From Pararhizobium sp. YC-54 (GTDB taxonomy: Bacteria > Pseudomonadota > Alphaproteobacteria > Rhizobiales > Rhizobiaceae), in the NCBI RefSeq assembly GCF_025847205.1, contig NZ_JAOYTH010000001.1, positions 62,001-126,000 of the forward strand: a stretch of 64,000 bases of DNA. The letters are read 5' to 3'. How positions within the stretch are numbered: position 1 is the first letter of the stretch; each line of letters begins with the position of its first letter. The position numbers and the translations under genes are program-made. Positions 63,361 to 64,000 of this stretch are shown piece after piece. The notes under the pieces are model-generated. The model made no database searches, had not been told where the DNA came from, and worked only from the letters and a program-made list of their open reading frames with translations.

Positions 63361-64000
63361 GGCTTCTCTCCGGCTGGTGATTGAGGGGCGCGCCATCGCC
63401 TTCACGCGACCGGCTGGCCCGCGGTTTGCCGCATAATTATGTCCGCCGCCTTTCCGGCTTTGGACGGGACGCTCGCAAGAGCCTCGTCGGGTGGTGGGAA
63501 AGTGGCTCTCGCCAGCGCCCCGTTCGGCGGTTTTTGCCCGCGCACGCATTCCGCTACGGCCTTTCGGCCCTCTGTGCATCGCACGCCCGCAGCAGCATCA
63601 GCCTGCGGAGGGGAATTTTCGCACGAGCCCCGGATAGGAGAACTTCCGTCCTTTCCTCAAACCCGGCACCGGCCCCGCCTCGCTGCCACGGCTGGCAGTG
63701 TATCCGTGGCGGAACGGGAGAAGTATGGCATGGGTTTTGGGGGCGGGGATTTTGAGGGGGTGGCGGGGAGAGCTCAGCGACGGGATTGAGCACGTAGCCT
63801 TTGGTTAAGGTGTTGATTTTGTGTCGTCTAGTGTCGGGGGAAGTCGTGGCGAGGGGCGGTTCCGTGACAAATTGTTATCCCCGTTTCCCAGGCCCCATGC
63901 ATGCGTATGAATTAAAGTGACGGGGCAGTAAGAGATTGGGGAAATTTTAAGCGAGGCACAGAAATAATTTTCTGAGAAAACATGTCGAAAAAATGGAGTT
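63361..64000. other. Right end of the window, no supported gene
   Basis: 640 bp. Open frames on both strands here are overlapping, Pro/Arg-rich and lack ribosome sites, typical of G/C-rich non-coding DNA. ATG at 63982 near the edge (MSKKWS...) may start a gene, but it has no clear ribosome site and only six codons are visible. Confidence 0.5.

Noticed and set aside
63439..63789. Overlapping Pro/Ala/Arg-rich open frames on both strands
   Set aside because: No ribosome site, no motif, mutually overlapping; typical of G/C-rich non-coding DNA.

Overview
The window reads as chromosomal DNA of an alphaproteobacterium of the order Rhizobiales, most likely family Rhizobiaceae (Rhizobium/Agrobacterium/Ensifer-like). 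Reasons: an aerobic-pathway cobalamin cluster in the order cobE-cobA-cobB-cobC-cobD; the six-gene acpXL-lpxXL cluster that builds the very-long-chain acyl group of rhizobial lipid A; a small RNA with the layout of the rhizobial alpha-r14 (NfeR1) family next to a DUF982 gene; high GC with strong third-position bias; and mosaic palindromic repeats of the rhizobial kind. I saw no insertion sequence, prophage, CRISPR array, tRNA or rRNA.

Layout. 0.3-1.3 kb: a glycine-betaine/choline type periplasmic binding protein (minus). 2.1-17 kb: cobalamin block. cobQ; then an adenosylcobalamin riboswitch followed by a short leader frame, cobP and cobW; then cobN and cobO; a TauE/SafE permease on the other strand; then the tightly overlapping cobE-A-B-C-D operon. 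These genes cover precorrin methylation (CobA), b/g and other amidations (CobB, CobQ), cobalt insertion (CobN), adenosylation (CobO), aminopropanol arm (CobC, CobD) and nucleotide loop activation (CobP). cobN carries an in-frame 291-bp nested palindromic repeat, the most unusual object in the window. 17-19.7 kb: L,D-transpeptidase, a zinc-less MDR oxidoreductase and a divergent LysR regulator.

19.8-25.3 kb: acpXL (with its own strong terminator), fabZXL, two ketoacyl synthase genes (the first without catalytic Cys), an alcohol dehydrogenase-like gene and lpxXL, making and transferring the very-long-chain acyl chain to lipid A. 25.6-29 kb: PAS protein, VOC and SRPBCC proteins, gnd. 29-39.6 kb: a LacI regulator divergent from an ABC sugar importer, a GH2 beta-mannosidase, a sugar isomerase and a Gfo/Idh/MocA dehydrogenase, i.e. 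a beta-mannoside uptake and catabolism unit with two candidate LacI operators. 39.8-40.9 kb: an orphan DUF4274-like membrane-anchored protein with different base composition. 41-50.2 kb: aldo/keto reductase, sulfate ABC transporter (sbp-cysT-cysW-cysA, minus), and a TRAP transporter whose binding protein gene faces its membrane genes.

50.5-57.2 kb: GH43 xylosidase-like enzyme, RcnB-like protein, then a zinc-homeostasis set (COG0523 GTPase, znuA, znuC-znuB-zur) carrying three matching Zur-type palindromes. 57.3-64 kb: gamma-carbonic anhydrase, FAH-family hydrolase, small stress-like proteins, the alpha-r14-like sRNA with three CCTCCTCCC loops, a DUF982 gene, dusA, cspA with a long leader, a DnaJ-domain protein, a small Cys-containing hypothetical, and a largely featureless right end.
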